Shown piece by piece: positions 7,866 through 16,074 of a stretch of 64,000 bases of DNA (its first letter is position 1; every line of letters begins with the position of its first letter). The notes beneath the pieces were generated by a model. The model saw nothing but the letters and a program-made list of their open reading frames with translations. It made no database searches and had not been told where the DNA came from. The position numbers and the translations under genes were made by a program. The stretch is from Herbidospora yilanensis (GTDB taxonomy: Bacteria > Actinomycetota > Actinomycetes > Streptosporangiales > Streptosporangiaceae), in assembly GCF_001570565.1 (NCBI RefSeq), contig NZ_BBXE01000020.1, positions 1 to 64,000 of the forward strand, written 5' to 3'.

Positions 7866-9179
7866 GTGAATAGCACCCCCAAGGCCGCACTCGCCGTCGG
7901 CGTCCTCGCCACCGTCCTGCTGTCCGCGGCCCCCGCCTCGGCGGAGGGCCCCAAGGTCGTGACGACCGACAACGAGACCCCGGTCCTCTACGACGACGAC
8001 CAGGGCGGCAACGCCTCCGGCGACGACCCCGCCATCTGGGTCCACCCGCGTGACTCCCGCAAGTCGATCGTGATCGTGACCGCCAAGGAGGGCGGCCTGC
8101 GCGTCTACGACCTGGAGTCCCGGGAGCGGCAGTCGCTGAAGGCGACCAAGGCCCCGCGGCGCGACGGCGTCGAGGGACGCTACAACAACGTCGACATCGC
8201 CTACGGCATCCCGCTGGGCGGCCGGAAGGTCGACGTCGCGGTGGTGTCCGACCGCTACAACGACCAGATCCGCTTCTTCGCCATCGACCCGTCGGCGGCC
8301 GAGCCGCTGCGCGAGGTGACCGCGCCCGACCAGGCCTTCCTGTTCAGCCCCGACCGCGAGACGGTCGGCGAGGAGCACACGGCCTACGGCCTGGCCGTCC
8401 ACCAGCCCCGTCCGGGCGAGGCCTACGCGGTCGTGACCCAGGAGGGCGCGACCACCCTGGCGACCGCCCGGATCGTCGAGAAGAACGGCGGACTCGGCTA
8501 CGCCGACGTCGAGAAGCTGACCATGCCGTCCGAGTTCCCGCTGCCGAACGGGAAGACCTGGAAGCCCTGCGAGGAGCCGGGTGTGCTCCCCCACTTCGAA
8601 GGCCTGGCCGTCGACCAGCGTTCGGGTGTCCTGTACGCCGCCCAGGAGGACGTCGGCCTGTGGCGCGTGCCGCTCCCCCTCGGTTCCAAGGAGCCGAAGC
8701 TCGTCGACAAGGTGAAGGACTTCGGCGTCGAGGACGTGTACGACGAGGAGACCGAGGAGTGCGCGCCGGTGGACCCGAACGCCTCCGGCTTCGGCGGCGA
8801 CCGCCTCACCGCCGACGTCGAGGGCGTCGACGTCTACTACGCGGGCGGCGCGACCGGCTACGTGATCGTCTCCAGCCAGGGCGACGACACGTTCTCCGTC
8901 TACGACCGCCAGGGCGCGAACAAGCCGCTCGGGACCTTCCGGATCAAGGGCGTCAAGGGCGTGGACGACGTCAACGGCTCCGACGGCCTCACGGTGACCA
9001 ACCGCCCGGTCGGCAGGTTCACCAAGGGCCTCCTGGTCACCCACGACGAGCCCGACACGGGCGCGAACGTCGACGAGGAGCGCGACGCGACCAACTTCTC
9101 CTACGTCTCGTGGGACGACGTCGCCCGCGCCCTGAAGCTGAGGGTCAGCACGAAGCCGGGCAACGACCCCCGGTTCTGA
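7866..9179 (+). CDS. Secreted beta-propeller phytase
   Basis: A 437-residue secreted phytase of the calcium-dependent beta-propeller family, which releases phosphate from phytate. The signal peptide is residues 1-27 (cleavage after ASA). Family motifs follow in order: DDPAIWVHP, a YNNVDIAYGIPL strand, DRYNDQIRFFAID, EEHTAYGLAVHQ, and late ADVEGVDVYY and GSDGLTVTNRP blades. Acidic residues supply the calcium sites. I take the GTG at 7866 as start because it directly precedes the basic n-region of the signal peptide; its Shine-Dalgarno sequence is weak. It probably acts in phosphate scavenging from plant material. No PHO box is obvious upstream. Confidence 0.92.
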   Translation: MNSTPKAALAVGVLATVLLSAAPASAEGPKVVTTDNETPVLYDDDQGGNASGDDPAIWVHPRDSRKSIVIVTAKEGGLRVYDLESRERQSLKATKAPRRDGVEGRYNNVDIAYGIPLGGRKVDVAVVSDRYNDQIRFFAIDPSAAEPLREVTAPDQAFLFSPDRETVGEEHTAYGLAVHQPRPGEAYAVVTQEGATTLATARIVEKNGGLGYADVEKLTMPSEFPLPNGKTWKPCEEPGVLPHFEGLAVDQRSGVLYAAQEDVGLWRVPLPLGSKEPKLVDKVKDFGVEDVYDEETEECAPVDPNASGFGGDRLTADVEGVDVYYAGGATGYVIVSSQGDDTFSVYDRQGANKPLGTFRIKGVKGVDDVNGSDGLTVTNRPVGRFTKGLLVTHDEPDTGANVDEERDATNFSYVSWDDVARALKLRVSTKPGNDPRF

Positions 9180-9296
9180 CGAGTCAGCCGGCCTCGTGCG
9201 GGGTCCGCGCAAACGGCGTCGACGATCATGGTCAGCGCGGCGCAAAGACCTGTCGCGGGTCACATCCTCGCAGTTCCGGACGGGTAGTCCCGGCGG

Positions 9297-10727
9297 ATGG
9301 CGACCTGTGCGAGGCCCGGCGTCGTGCTGGCCATCTGCTGTGTGAGCGTGTTCATCGTCGGCATGGACAGCAGCATCCTCAACGTCGCCCTGCCCTCCAT
9401 CCAGACCGCCTTCGGCGCGAGCATCGCCGGGGCGCAGTGGACCCTCGACGCCTACACGCTCACCCTCGCCTCGTTCCTGATGTTGTCGGCCTCGACCGCC
9501 GACCGGATCGGCCGGCGGAAGGTGTTCCAGACGGGCCTGGTCGTCTTCACCGTCGGCTCGCTGCTGTGCAGCGTGGCCCCGACCCTGGAAACGCTGACCC
9601 TGTTCCGGGCCCTCCAGGCCGTCGGGGGCAGCATGCTCAACCCGGTCGCCATGTCGATCATCACCAACACGTTCACCGAGCCGCAGGAGAGGGCCAGGGC
9701 CATCGGGGTCTGGGGCGGCGTGGTGGGCGTCAGCGTGGCGGCCGGGCCGCTCATCGGGGGCATGCTGGTCGAGTTCGTCGGCTGGCGGTCGGTCTTCTGG
9801 GTGAACGTCCCGATCGGGATCGCGGCGTTCGTGCTCGCCGGGCTGCACGTCCCGGAGTCGAGGGCGCCGCACGCCAGGAGGCCTGACCCGGCCGGGCAGG
9901 TCCTCGTCATCGCGACCGTGTTCCTGCTGACGTTCGGCATCATCGAGGCGCCGCACAGCGGCTGGGGGTCGCCGCAGACCGTGCTCTCCCTGTTCGCTTC
10001 GGCGGTCTGCCTCGGCGCGCTCATCGTGGTCGAGCGGCACCGCCCGGAGCCGCTGATCGACGTCAGGTTCTTCAAGGCGCCGCCGTTCGCGGGGGCCACC
10101 GGGATCGCGTTGCTCATGTACACCGCGCAGGGCGGGTTCCTGATCGTCAACACGCTGTACCTGCAGGACATCCGGGGCTTCTCGCCGCTGGAGGCGGGGT
10201 TGTCGATCCTGCCGATGCCCCTGTTGCAGGCGCTGTTCGGGCCGATCTCCGGCCGGGTCGTCGGCCGGTACGGGCCGCGCCCGTCCATCGTGCTCGGCGG
10301 CGCCGGGAGCATCTGCGCCGGGCTGCTCGCCGCCGTCCCGGCCGACCTCCCCACCGGGCCCCGCATGTACGCCTGCTACGCCCTCATGGGCTTCGGCCTC
10401 GGCTGGCTGAACGCCGCGATCACCACGACGGCCGTCTCGGGCATGCCCGACGCGCAGGCCGGCGTGGCGGCGAGCATCGTCTCGACCATGCGGCAGACGG
10501 GCGTCACGCTCGGGGTGGCCGTGGTCGGAAGCGTCGTCGCCTCGCACGTCACGACGCTCGCGCCGGGTCCCGGCTTCACCGCCGCCTACCGGATCAGCTG
10601 GGCGATCATCGTGGCCTGCGGGGCGCTGGTGCTCACCGTCGGGCTCGTCACGACCGGCCGGTGGGCGCAGCGGGCCGTCTACAAGCAGGTGCACAAACAT
10701 CCCCTGGAGAAGATGTGGCATCCGTAG
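9297..10727 (+). CDS. MFS transporter, DHA2 (14-TM) family
   Basis: A 476-residue major facilitator of the drug:H+ antiporter-2 (EmrB/QacA) family, with about 14 hydrophobic segments. Diagnostic stretches include the first-helix motif MDSSILNVALPSI, motif A after TM2 (STADRIGRRKVFQ) and a motif C-like WGGVVGVSVAAGPLIGG in TM5. Such pumps export hydrophobic compounds; the substrate is unknown and no regulator or biosynthetic genes lie beside it. The ATG at 9297 follows a CGGCGG-rich leader with no strong ribosome-binding site. Confidence 0.9.
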   Translation: MATCARPGVVLAICCVSVFIVGMDSSILNVALPSIQTAFGASIAGAQWTLDAYTLTLASFLMLSASTADRIGRRKVFQTGLVVFTVGSLLCSVAPTLETLTLFRALQAVGGSMLNPVAMSIITNTFTEPQERARAIGVWGGVVGVSVAAGPLIGGMLVEFVGWRSVFWVNVPIGIAAFVLAGLHVPESRAPHARRPDPAGQVLVIATVFLLTFGIIEAPHSGWGSPQTVLSLFASAVCLGALIVVERHRPEPLIDVRFFKAPPFAGATGIALLMYTAQGGFLIVNTLYLQDIRGFSPLEAGLSILPMPLLQALFGPISGRVVGRYGPRPSIVLGGAGSICAGLLAAVPADLPTGPRMYACYALMGFGLGWLNAAITTTAVSGMPDAQAGVAASIVSTMRQTGVTLGVAVVGSVVASHVTTLAPGPGFTAAYRISWAIIVACGALVLTVGLVTTGRWAQRAVYKQVHKHPLEKMWHP

Positions 10728-10784
10728 GCACTCGCCTTGAGCCGGTGGAATGAGGGACATGCCGTTATCGAGCAAAGGATCTCA

Positions 10785-11714
10785 ATGAACGCGACCGGCA
10801 CCGGCTGGACCTATGCCCTCGTGACTCCGGACGCGCTGATCACCCACGCGCTGCCCCGGCTGTTGGACACCTTCCGCTCGGCCGGACTCGATCCGGTCGC
10901 CGCCGAGCTGATCCGCCTGGACGCGGAGACGATGGTGGGTCTCTACGACGCGTCCACGCGCGGCCGCTCCGTCACGCTGCCGCCGCCCCGCGCCTTCCAG
11001 TTGTGGTATGACCTCGGCCCCGCCTGCCTGACGATCCTGCGCCACGACGGAGCCGATGCCTGTGCGGCGATGGGCCTGCTCAAAGGGGCCACGGATCCGG
11101 CCTCGGCACGGCCCGGTTCCATTCGGCACGCCGGCGAGAACATCCTGATGAACCTGGTCCACTGCCCGGACGACGAACCCTCCGCACTCGCCGAGCTGCG
11201 CCGACTGGTCGGTCCCCGGCGTGCCGAGGCGCTCCGGCGTCAAGCCGCCGTGTCCGACGACCGGGTCCGTCTGCTCACCGTCGACACCGTGGAGGCATCG
11301 GCGCCCCTGTTCGGCGGCCCGCACGCCTTGTCACTGCCGTTGGCCGTCAATCGGCTCCGCCTGCGTGTCGTCCAACACCTGGCGATCACCGGCCGCGCCG
11401 CGCCGGACCTGCTGCCCCTGCTGGAGAAGGCGCGGCTCGCCCTGCTGGAGGAGCACGACGAGCTCATCGGCATCGAAACGAGTCCGGCCCGGACCGCGGC
11501 CGCACGGGCGCGCGACGGCCGGGTGCATGCGCTGTTGCGGGATGCCGCCCGGGCTGCGGGGGCCCCTGCCGCGGAGAACGCCCTGAACGGGCTTTCCGGC
11601 GTGCTCATGGGGTCGTCCGAACACTGGGCGCCGCTTCTGGAGGCGATCCGCGCCGCGGACGTCTATCTGTCGGACCTGGAGAGTGCCGTGCTGGAGCAGA
11701 GTCACTACATCTGA
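10785..11714 (+). CDS. Protein with an N-terminal NDP-kinase-like domain
   Basis: A 309-residue cytoplasmic protein. Residues 8-145 look like a nucleoside-diphosphate-kinase fold: WTYALVTPDAL at the start, then RPGSIRHAGENILMNLVHCPDD, which matches the family block around the phosphorylated histidine (here His126, preceded by the conserved Asn). However, the lysine of the canonical LxKPD motif is Thr14, and the C-terminal 165 residues have no NDK counterpart and no domain I recognise. It may be a degenerate or repurposed NDK that binds nucleotides. The ATG at 10785 has AAAGGA five nt upstream. It ends 18 nt before the convergent secreted-protein gene. Confidence 0.6.
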   Translation: MNATGTGWTYALVTPDALITHALPRLLDTFRSAGLDPVAAELIRLDAETMVGLYDASTRGRSVTLPPPRAFQLWYDLGPACLTILRHDGADACAAMGLLKGATDPASARPGSIRHAGENILMNLVHCPDDEPSALAELRRLVGPRRAEALRRQAAVSDDRVRLLTVDTVEASAPLFGGPHALSLPLAVNRLRLRVVQHLAITGRAAPDLLPLLEKARLALLEEHDELIGIETSPARTAAARARDGRVHALLRDAARAAGAPAAENALNGLSGVLMGSSEHWAPLLEAIRAADVYLSDLESAVLEQSHYI

Positions 11715-11732
11715 GAGCACCCGCACAAGCCG

Positions 11733-12137
11733 CTAGTCGTCGGTGCCGCGGACGACCGAGGCGACCGGGCCGGGGCAGCGGACCGTCACGGTGGTCGTGC
11801 GGTCGTCGGCCGACTCGAAGGTCACCGAGGCCGACGGGGCCGGGCCCCGCTCGACGTCCTCCACGCTGTGGTTCTGGGCCGGCGTCCACGACAGCAGGAC
11901 CGCCCGGTCGCCGGAGCAGGCGGCGGTGACCGAGCCCTCCGCGTACGCGAAACTGCCCCCCGCCCGCAGGGTCACGCCCGGCGGCGGGGGCGGCTGGGCC
12001 GAGGCCGTGACGAGCGCCTGCTCCACCTGGGCCTCGGTCAGGGCCCCGCCGGGGGCGATGAGCGAGACCGCCCACGTGCCCGCCGACGCGGCGCACGCCG
12101 CCGCCAGCAGCCAGGCCGCCAGTCCCGCTCCGCGCAT
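11733..12137 (-). CDS. Small secreted or lipid-anchored protein of unknown function
   Basis: A 134-residue exported protein. The N-terminus MRGAGLAAWLLAAACAASAG is a signal sequence with a possible lipobox around Cys15, so it may be a lipoprotein. The rest (AQPPPPPGVTLRAGGSFAYAEGSVTAACSGDRAVLLSW...) looks like a small beta-rich domain with two cysteines that could form a disulphide. I do not recognise the family. It lies divergent to the response regulator gene and shares with it a 12-bp inverted repeat whose arms form both ribosome-binding sites. That suggests a link to the two-component system, either as target or as signal partner. Confidence 0.6.
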   Translation of the reverse strand: MRGAGLAAWLLAAACAASAGTWAVSLIAPGGALTEAQVEQALVTASAQPPPPPGVTLRAGGSFAYAEGSVTAACSGDRAVLLSWTPAQNHSVEDVERGPAPSASVTFESADDRTTTVTVRCPGPVASVVRGTDD

Positions 12138-12138
12138 C

Positions 12139-12187
12139 GTCCGCCTTTCTCGGGGAACCTCGACAAGTAGTACCCAGAAAGGCGGAC
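12139..12187. promoter_or_regulatory. Perfect 12-bp inverted repeat spanning both divergent ribosome-binding sites
   Basis: GTCCGCCTTTCT (12139-12150) and AGAAAGGCGGAC (12176-12187) are exact reverse complements 25 bp apart. Each arm lies immediately upstream of one of the divergent start codons (ATG 12137 on the minus strand, GTG 12190 on the plus strand), so each mRNA reads AAAGGCGGAC just before its start. The 25-bp centre is too short for two promoters with leaders. Transcripts starting further back would carry both arms and could fold the ribosome-binding site into a hairpin. Confidence 0.6.
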
Positions 12188-12189
12188 AG

Positions 12190-12873
12190 GTGGCACACCT
12201 GCTTCTCGTGGAGGACGATCCCCAGGTCAGAGCGGCCCTCACCCGGGCGCTGACCGGTCTCGGGCACGCCGTCACCTCGGCGCCCCAGGGCATGGCGGGG
12301 CTGACCCGGGCCCTGGAGGAACGGCCCGACCTCGTCGTGCTGGATCTCGGGCTGCCCGACGTCGACGGCTGCGAGGTGCTGCGCATGCTCCGGGCGGTCA
12401 GCACGATCCCGGTGATCGTCGCGACGGCCCGCGACGCCGAGCCGGAGATCGTGAAGGCGCTCGACGCGGGCGCCGACGACTACGTCGTGAAGCCGTTCGG
12501 CGCGGCGCAGCTCGACGCCCGGGTGCGGGCGGTGCTGCGGCGCGGCCGGGAGCAGGCCGAGCCGGAGGTGATCGTCGTCGGCGGGCTGCGGGTCGAACCG
12601 GCGGCGCGCGAGGCGTGGCTCGACGGGCGCAGGCTCGACCTGACGCCGAAGGAGTTCGACCTGCTCTGCTACCTCGCCGCGCGGGCCGGGCAGGTGGTGC
12701 AGAAACGGGAGCTGCTGGCCGAGGTGTGGCGGATGGCCTGGGGCGGCGGTGACAAGACGGTCGACGTGCACCTGTCGTGGTTGCGCCGCAAACTCGGCGA
12801 GACCGCCCAGCGGCCGCGCTACCTGCACGCCGTGCACGGGGTCGGCGTCAAGATCGTCGACCCGGGCCGGTGA
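12190..12873 (+). CDS. OmpR/PhoB-type response regulator
   Basis: A 227-residue response regulator. The receiver domain (1-115) carries the acidic pair in LLVEDDP, the phosphorylated Asp in LVVLDLGLPDVDG (near residue 52) and the Lys in DDYVVKPFGAAQLDARV. The winged-helix output domain (130-225) has the OmpR pattern LTPKEFDLLCYLAARAGQVVQKRELLAEVW and TVDVHLSWLRRKLGE. The GTG at 12190 is chosen because AAAGGCGGAC sits directly before it. The stop overlaps the start of the histidine kinase by 4 nt (GTGA), so the two are made together. Targets are unknown; the adjacent secreted proteins on either side are candidates. Confidence 0.92.
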   Translation: MAHLLLVEDDPQVRAALTRALTGLGHAVTSAPQGMAGLTRALEERPDLVVLDLGLPDVDGCEVLRMLRAVSTIPVIVATARDAEPEIVKALDAGADDYVVKPFGAAQLDARVRAVLRRGREQAEPEVIVVGGLRVEPAAREAWLDGRRLDLTPKEFDLLCYLAARAGQVVQKRELLAEVWRMAWGGGDKTVDVHLSWLRRKLGETAQRPRYLHAVHGVGVKIVDPGR

Positions 12874-14129
12874 GGCGGCGGCTGGCGTCGCTGGCGCTGG
12901 CGACGACGTCGCTGGTGCTGGTGGCGTTCCTGGTCCCGCTGGCCGTGCTGGTGCAGGCGCTGGCCGCCGAGCGGGCCACCGGGACGGCGGCGGCCTGGGC
13001 GGGGTCGGTCGCGGCGACGGCCGCGCTCGGCGACCGCGAGGCGCTGGCCGCCGCCATCGCGCAGGCGAAGGGCGCGGGCGTGCCGGTGACGGTGTTCCTG
13101 CCGGGCGACCGGTTCGTGGGCGAGCCCGCGGCCGGCGGGCCGGGCGTGCGGCTGGCGCGGCTCGGCCGCAGCCTGACCGTCGACACGCCGCAGGGCCGCG
13201 AGGTGCTGGTCGCGGTGCAGGGCGACGGGACGACCGTGGTCCGGGCGCTGGTCCCGCCGGAGCGGCTGCGCGAGGGGGTGACGCGCACCTGGCTCGTGCT
13301 CGGCCTGATCGGCGTGGCGCTGCTGGCCGTGGGCGTGCTGGTGGCCGACCGGCTGGCCCGGTCGCTGATCGGCCCGGTCGCCGAGGCGGCGGGCGTGTCG
13401 CGGCGGCTGGCGGGCGGCGACCTGGCCGCGCGGGTGACACCCGACGGCCCGCCGGAGATCCGCGACGTCGGCGCGGCGCTCAACCAGCTCGCCGGGCGGA
13501 TCGACGGCCTGCTGCGGCGCGAACGCGAGTCGGTCGCCGACCTGTCCCACCGATTGCGCACCCCGGTGACGGCGCTGCGGCTGGAGGTCGACGCGATGCG
13601 CGACCGCGAGGACGCCGCCCGCGTCGGCGCGGCCGTGGCCAGCGTCGAGCGGATGGTCACCCAGGTCATCACCGAGGCCCGCCGGTCGGGCGCGGAACGC
13701 GGGCCGGGCTGCGACGCGGCGGAGGTGGTGGCCGAGCGGGTCGCGTTCTGGTCGGCCCTGGCCGACGACCAGAACCGCCCCCGTTCCGTACGACTGGCGT
13801 CGGGCCCGCTGCCCGTCCCGGTGCGGGCCGAAGACCTGGCCGCGCTCGTCGACCTGCTGCTGGAGAACGTGTTCGCGCACACCCCCGAGGGCACCGCGTT
13901 CGCGGTCGACCTCGCCGCACGGCCCGGCGGCGCGCGGCTGACCGTCAGCGACGAGGGCCCGGGCTTCGACCGGCTGGACGAGCTGGTCGAACGGGGGGTC
14001 AGCGGCGCCGGTTCGACCGGGCTGGGGCTGGACATCGCCCGGCGGACGGCCGAGGAGTCCGGCGGGACGCTGCGCGTGCGCAACGGGCCGGTGGGCGCCC
14101 AGGTGATCGTCGACTTGGGAATTCCTTAG
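12870..14129 (+). CDS. Sensor histidine kinase (HAMP, HisKA, HATPase)
   Basis: A 419-residue membrane sensor kinase. TM1 is at about 5-28 and TM2 at about 138-162 (WLVLGLIGVALLAVGVLVA), enclosing an extracytoplasmic sensor of about 110 residues. HAMP follows (RRLAGGDLAARV), then the H-box SVADLSHRLRTPVTALRLEV with the phospho-accepting His near residue 226. The ATPase domain holds the N-box (LLLENVFAHTPEG) and G-boxes (DEGPGFDRL, GAGSTGLGLDIARRTAEESGG). The GTG start overlaps the regulator's stop (GTGA). The signal is unknown. The gene is followed after 78 nt by a small exported PepSY-like protein, a type of partner often seen beside such kinases. Confidence 0.92.
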   Translation: MRRRLASLALATTSLVLVAFLVPLAVLVQALAAERATGTAAAWAGSVAATAALGDREALAAAIAQAKGAGVPVTVFLPGDRFVGEPAAGGPGVRLARLGRSLTVDTPQGREVLVAVQGDGTTVVRALVPPERLREGVTRTWLVLGLIGVALLAVGVLVADRLARSLIGPVAEAAGVSRRLAGGDLAARVTPDGPPEIRDVGAALNQLAGRIDGLLRRERESVADLSHRLRTPVTALRLEVDAMRDREDAARVGAAVASVERMVTQVITEARRSGAERGPGCDAAEVVAERVAFWSALADDQNRPRSVRLASGPLPVPVRAEDLAALVDLLLENVFAHTPEGTAFAVDLAARPGGARLTVSDEGPGFDRLDELVERGVSGAGSTGLGLDIARRTAEESGGTLRVRNGPVGAQVIVDLGIP

Positions 14130-14207
14130 GAAACCGGCAGGGCCTCGATAGGCCGCGCTCCCCGATGGTGGAGGAACACCCGCGAAACCATCAGAAGGAG
14201 ACGACAT

Positions 14208-14567
14208 ATGCGCAGGAAGACCGCCATCGCCACCGGTGTTCTCGCCGCCGCCCTGGCCGCCGGCGTCACCGGGGCCGGGATCGCGTCGGCCGACAGCGAC
14301 GACGGCACCGAGACCCCCGACCGGGCCCCCGCCAGGCCGACGGTGCTGGTCGACGCCGCTCAGCGCACCGCGGTCGGGCAGGTCCCCGGCGGCTGGGTCG
14401 TCTCGTCCGAACTCGAAGGCCCGACGTGGGAGATCGAGGTGGCCGACTCCGACGGGACCGTCAAGGAGGTCTACGTCGACGCCGCCAAGGGCACGGTCGT
14501 CCAGGCCCCCGCGGACGAGGCCGACGAAGCCGACGAAGCCGACGACGCGAACGACGCCGACGACTGA
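14208..14567 (+). CDS. Exported PepSY-like protein with acidic tail
   Basis: A 119-residue secreted protein. The signal peptide (1-28, ending IASA) is followed by a single PepSY-like alpha-beta unit (VDAAQRTAVGQVPGGWVVSSELEG then WEIEVADSDGTVKEVYVDAAKG). The C-terminus is a low-complexity acidic tail of Asp-Glu-Ala repeats, encoded by near-identical GACGAAGCC units. PepSY domains are thought to inhibit peptidases or sense envelope conditions, and such small proteins are often regulated by the neighbouring kinase. The acidic tail could bind divalent cations; that is inference. The ribosome-binding site AGAAGGAGA precedes the ATG at 14208. Confidence 0.8.
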   Translation: MRRKTAIATGVLAAALAAGVTGAGIASADSDDGTETPDRAPARPTVLVDAAQRTAVGQVPGGWVVSSELEGPTWEIEVADSDGTVKEVYVDAAKGTVVQAPADEADEADEADDANDADD

Positions 14568-14584
14568 CGCGGCCCCGGCACTAC

Positions 14585-14614
14585 GACGGCGGCCGGCCCG
14601 GTCCGGCCGCCGTC
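14585..14614. terminator. Bidirectional 12-bp hairpin
   Basis: A perfect 12-bp stem (14585-14596 with 14603-14614) and a 6-nt loop lie in the gap between the stop codons of two convergent genes. It could terminate transcription from both sides. Confidence 0.7.
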
Positions 14615-14620
14615 ACATGA

Positions 14621-15424
14621 TCACAACTTGCGGGCCACGCCGCCGAAGGAGTCGATGGGGCGCTCGTACTCGGTCGGGTGCCACTGCGCGAGCGGGACCA
14701 GGCCGGGCTCGACGAACTCCAGGCCGTCGAAGACCGACCTGAGCTCCTCGACGGGGCGCAGGAAGTAGGGCACGCCGCCCGACTCCACGAGCTTGTCGGC
14801 CCCGTCGCCGATCTCGTCGCCCTCCGAGCTGTCCCAGAAGATCATGTAGCTGCCCGAGGGGACCTCGGCCATGACGCGGTCGACGATCGACTTCAGCTCG
14901 TCGAGCTTCTCGACGTAGCCGAGCACGCCCATGAACATGACGCAGATCGGCTTGGTGAAGTCGAGCACGTTCCGCGCGTCGGCGACGATCAGCTCGGGGT
15001 CGTGGTAGTCGGCCTCGACGTAGGTCGTCACGCCCTCGGGGGTGGTGTTGACCAGCAGGGCGCGGGCGTGCACCAGGACCATGGGGTCGTTGTCGACGTA
15101 CACGATCCGGGCGTCGGGGTGCACCGACTGGGCGACCTCGTGGGTGTTCTGCATGGTGGGCAGGCCGGTGCCGATGTCGAGGAACTGCTTGACGCCGCCC
15201 TCCTCGGCCACCCACTTGACGGCGCGGATGAGGAACTTCCGCGACTGCTTGGCCATCGTGACGATGTCGGGGTAGACCGACGCGACCGCGTCGCCCGCCT
15301 GGCGGTCGGCGGCGTAGTTGTCCTTGCCGCCCATCCAGTAGTTCCAGATGCGTGCCGCGTGCGGCGTGCTGGTATTCAGCCTGGCCGCGTAGTCGGCCCG
15401 CGGATTCGTGTATTCGTCGGCCAT
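14621..15424 (-). CDS. SAM-dependent methyltransferase, SAV2177/DUF574 family
   Basis: A 267-residue protein of the large actinobacterial SAV2177 family. The N-terminal signature RLNTSTPHAARIWNYWMGGKDNYAADR is diagnostic. It is followed by the SAM-binding loop FLDIGTGLPTMQNTHEVAQ, the acidic strand VYVDNDPMVLVHARALL, and the block WHPTEYERP near the C-terminus. The methyl acceptor is unknown for this family, whose paralogues are numerous in actinomycete genomes. The start is the ATG at 15424. The gene stands alone, convergent with the PepSY gene across a hairpin. Confidence 0.9.
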   Translation of the reverse strand: MADEYTNPRADYAARLNTSTPHAARIWNYWMGGKDNYAADRQAGDAVASVYPDIVTMAKQSRKFLIRAVKWVAEEGGVKQFLDIGTGLPTMQNTHEVAQSVHPDARIVYVDNDPMVLVHARALLVNTTPEGVTTYVEADYHDPELIVADARNVLDFTKPICVMFMGVLGYVEKLDELKSIVDRVMAEVPSGSYMIFWDSSEGDEIGDGADKLVESGGVPYFLRPVEELRSVFDGLEFVEPGLVPLAQWHPTEYERPIDSFGGVARKL

Positions 15425-15528
15425 TTCGGCTCCCTGTACGGAAAAAAGTCCGGGACGTCAAGATCATACTTTCCTGGGCAAAGTACGTTACAAGACCAGT
15501 ACAAGTCGTTCCCGGCAAACTGGGCCAC

Positions 15529-16059
15529 ATGAGTGAGATCGCCGACGTCCTCAACGGAGTCACCCCCGGCCGCCGCGGCCCCGGCCCCATCGGGAAGATC
15601 ATCCTGATCCTGTGCTGGCTCGCCGTGTGCGGCCTGTCCATCTACGGCTCGGTGCCGTCGTTGCTGCTGGCCACCGGCCAGGTCGGCACCCCCGGCACGC
15701 TGACCGTGACGTCGTGCGAGAAACTCGGCCAGGGCCGCTACGACTGCGACGGCGTCTTCGTCCCCGCCTCGGGCGGCCCGGCGATCGCCGTCGACGCCTC
15801 CCCCGACTCCGAGGCCGGCGAGGTCACCCCCGCCCAGCTCACCCCGGAGGGCGACCGCGCGGCGCCGAGCGGGACCAAGGGGATCCTGGCCGCCCTCAGC
15901 CTGGCCGGGGTCGGGATCGGCGGCCTCGGCTACCTGCCCTACGTGCTGATGTACTGGGCCCGGCTGCCCGGACGCCGGTTCGCGGCGATCGCCGGCGCGG
16001 TCGTCTCGGTCGGCGGGCTGCTGCTGGCGATCGCGGGCGTCACGGCGTCCGTCCTGTGA
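15529..16059 (+). CDS. Small membrane protein, unknown
   Basis: A 176-residue protein with three predicted membrane segments: about 20-48 (IILILCWLAVCGLSIYGSVPSLLLA), 120-143 (ILAALSLAGVGIGGLGYLPYVL) and 152-175 (FAAIAGAVVSVGGLLLAIAGV). Between the first two lies an approximately 70-residue outward loop with a Cys pair (TSCEKLGQGRYDCDG) likely to form a disulphide. I do not recognise the family. The ATG at 15529 has only a weak GGGCC-type ribosome-binding site. The AT-richer upstream region shared with the divergent methyltransferase gene probably holds its promoter. Confidence 0.65.
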   Translation: MSEIADVLNGVTPGRRGPGPIGKIILILCWLAVCGLSIYGSVPSLLLATGQVGTPGTLTVTSCEKLGQGRYDCDGVFVPASGGPAIAVDASPDSEAGEVTPAQLTPEGDRAAPSGTKGILAALSLAGVGIGGLGYLPYVLMYWARLPGRRFAAIAGAVVSVGGLLLAIAGVTASVL

Positions 16060-16074
16060 CTTCTCCCGAGGCGG

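Noticed and set aside
7860-10775. Very long open frame (971 codons) on the minus strand across the phytase and MFS genes
   Set aside because: Composition is His/Asp/Arg/Gly-rich with no domain; it is the antisense shadow of two well-supported plus-strand genes in high-GC DNA.
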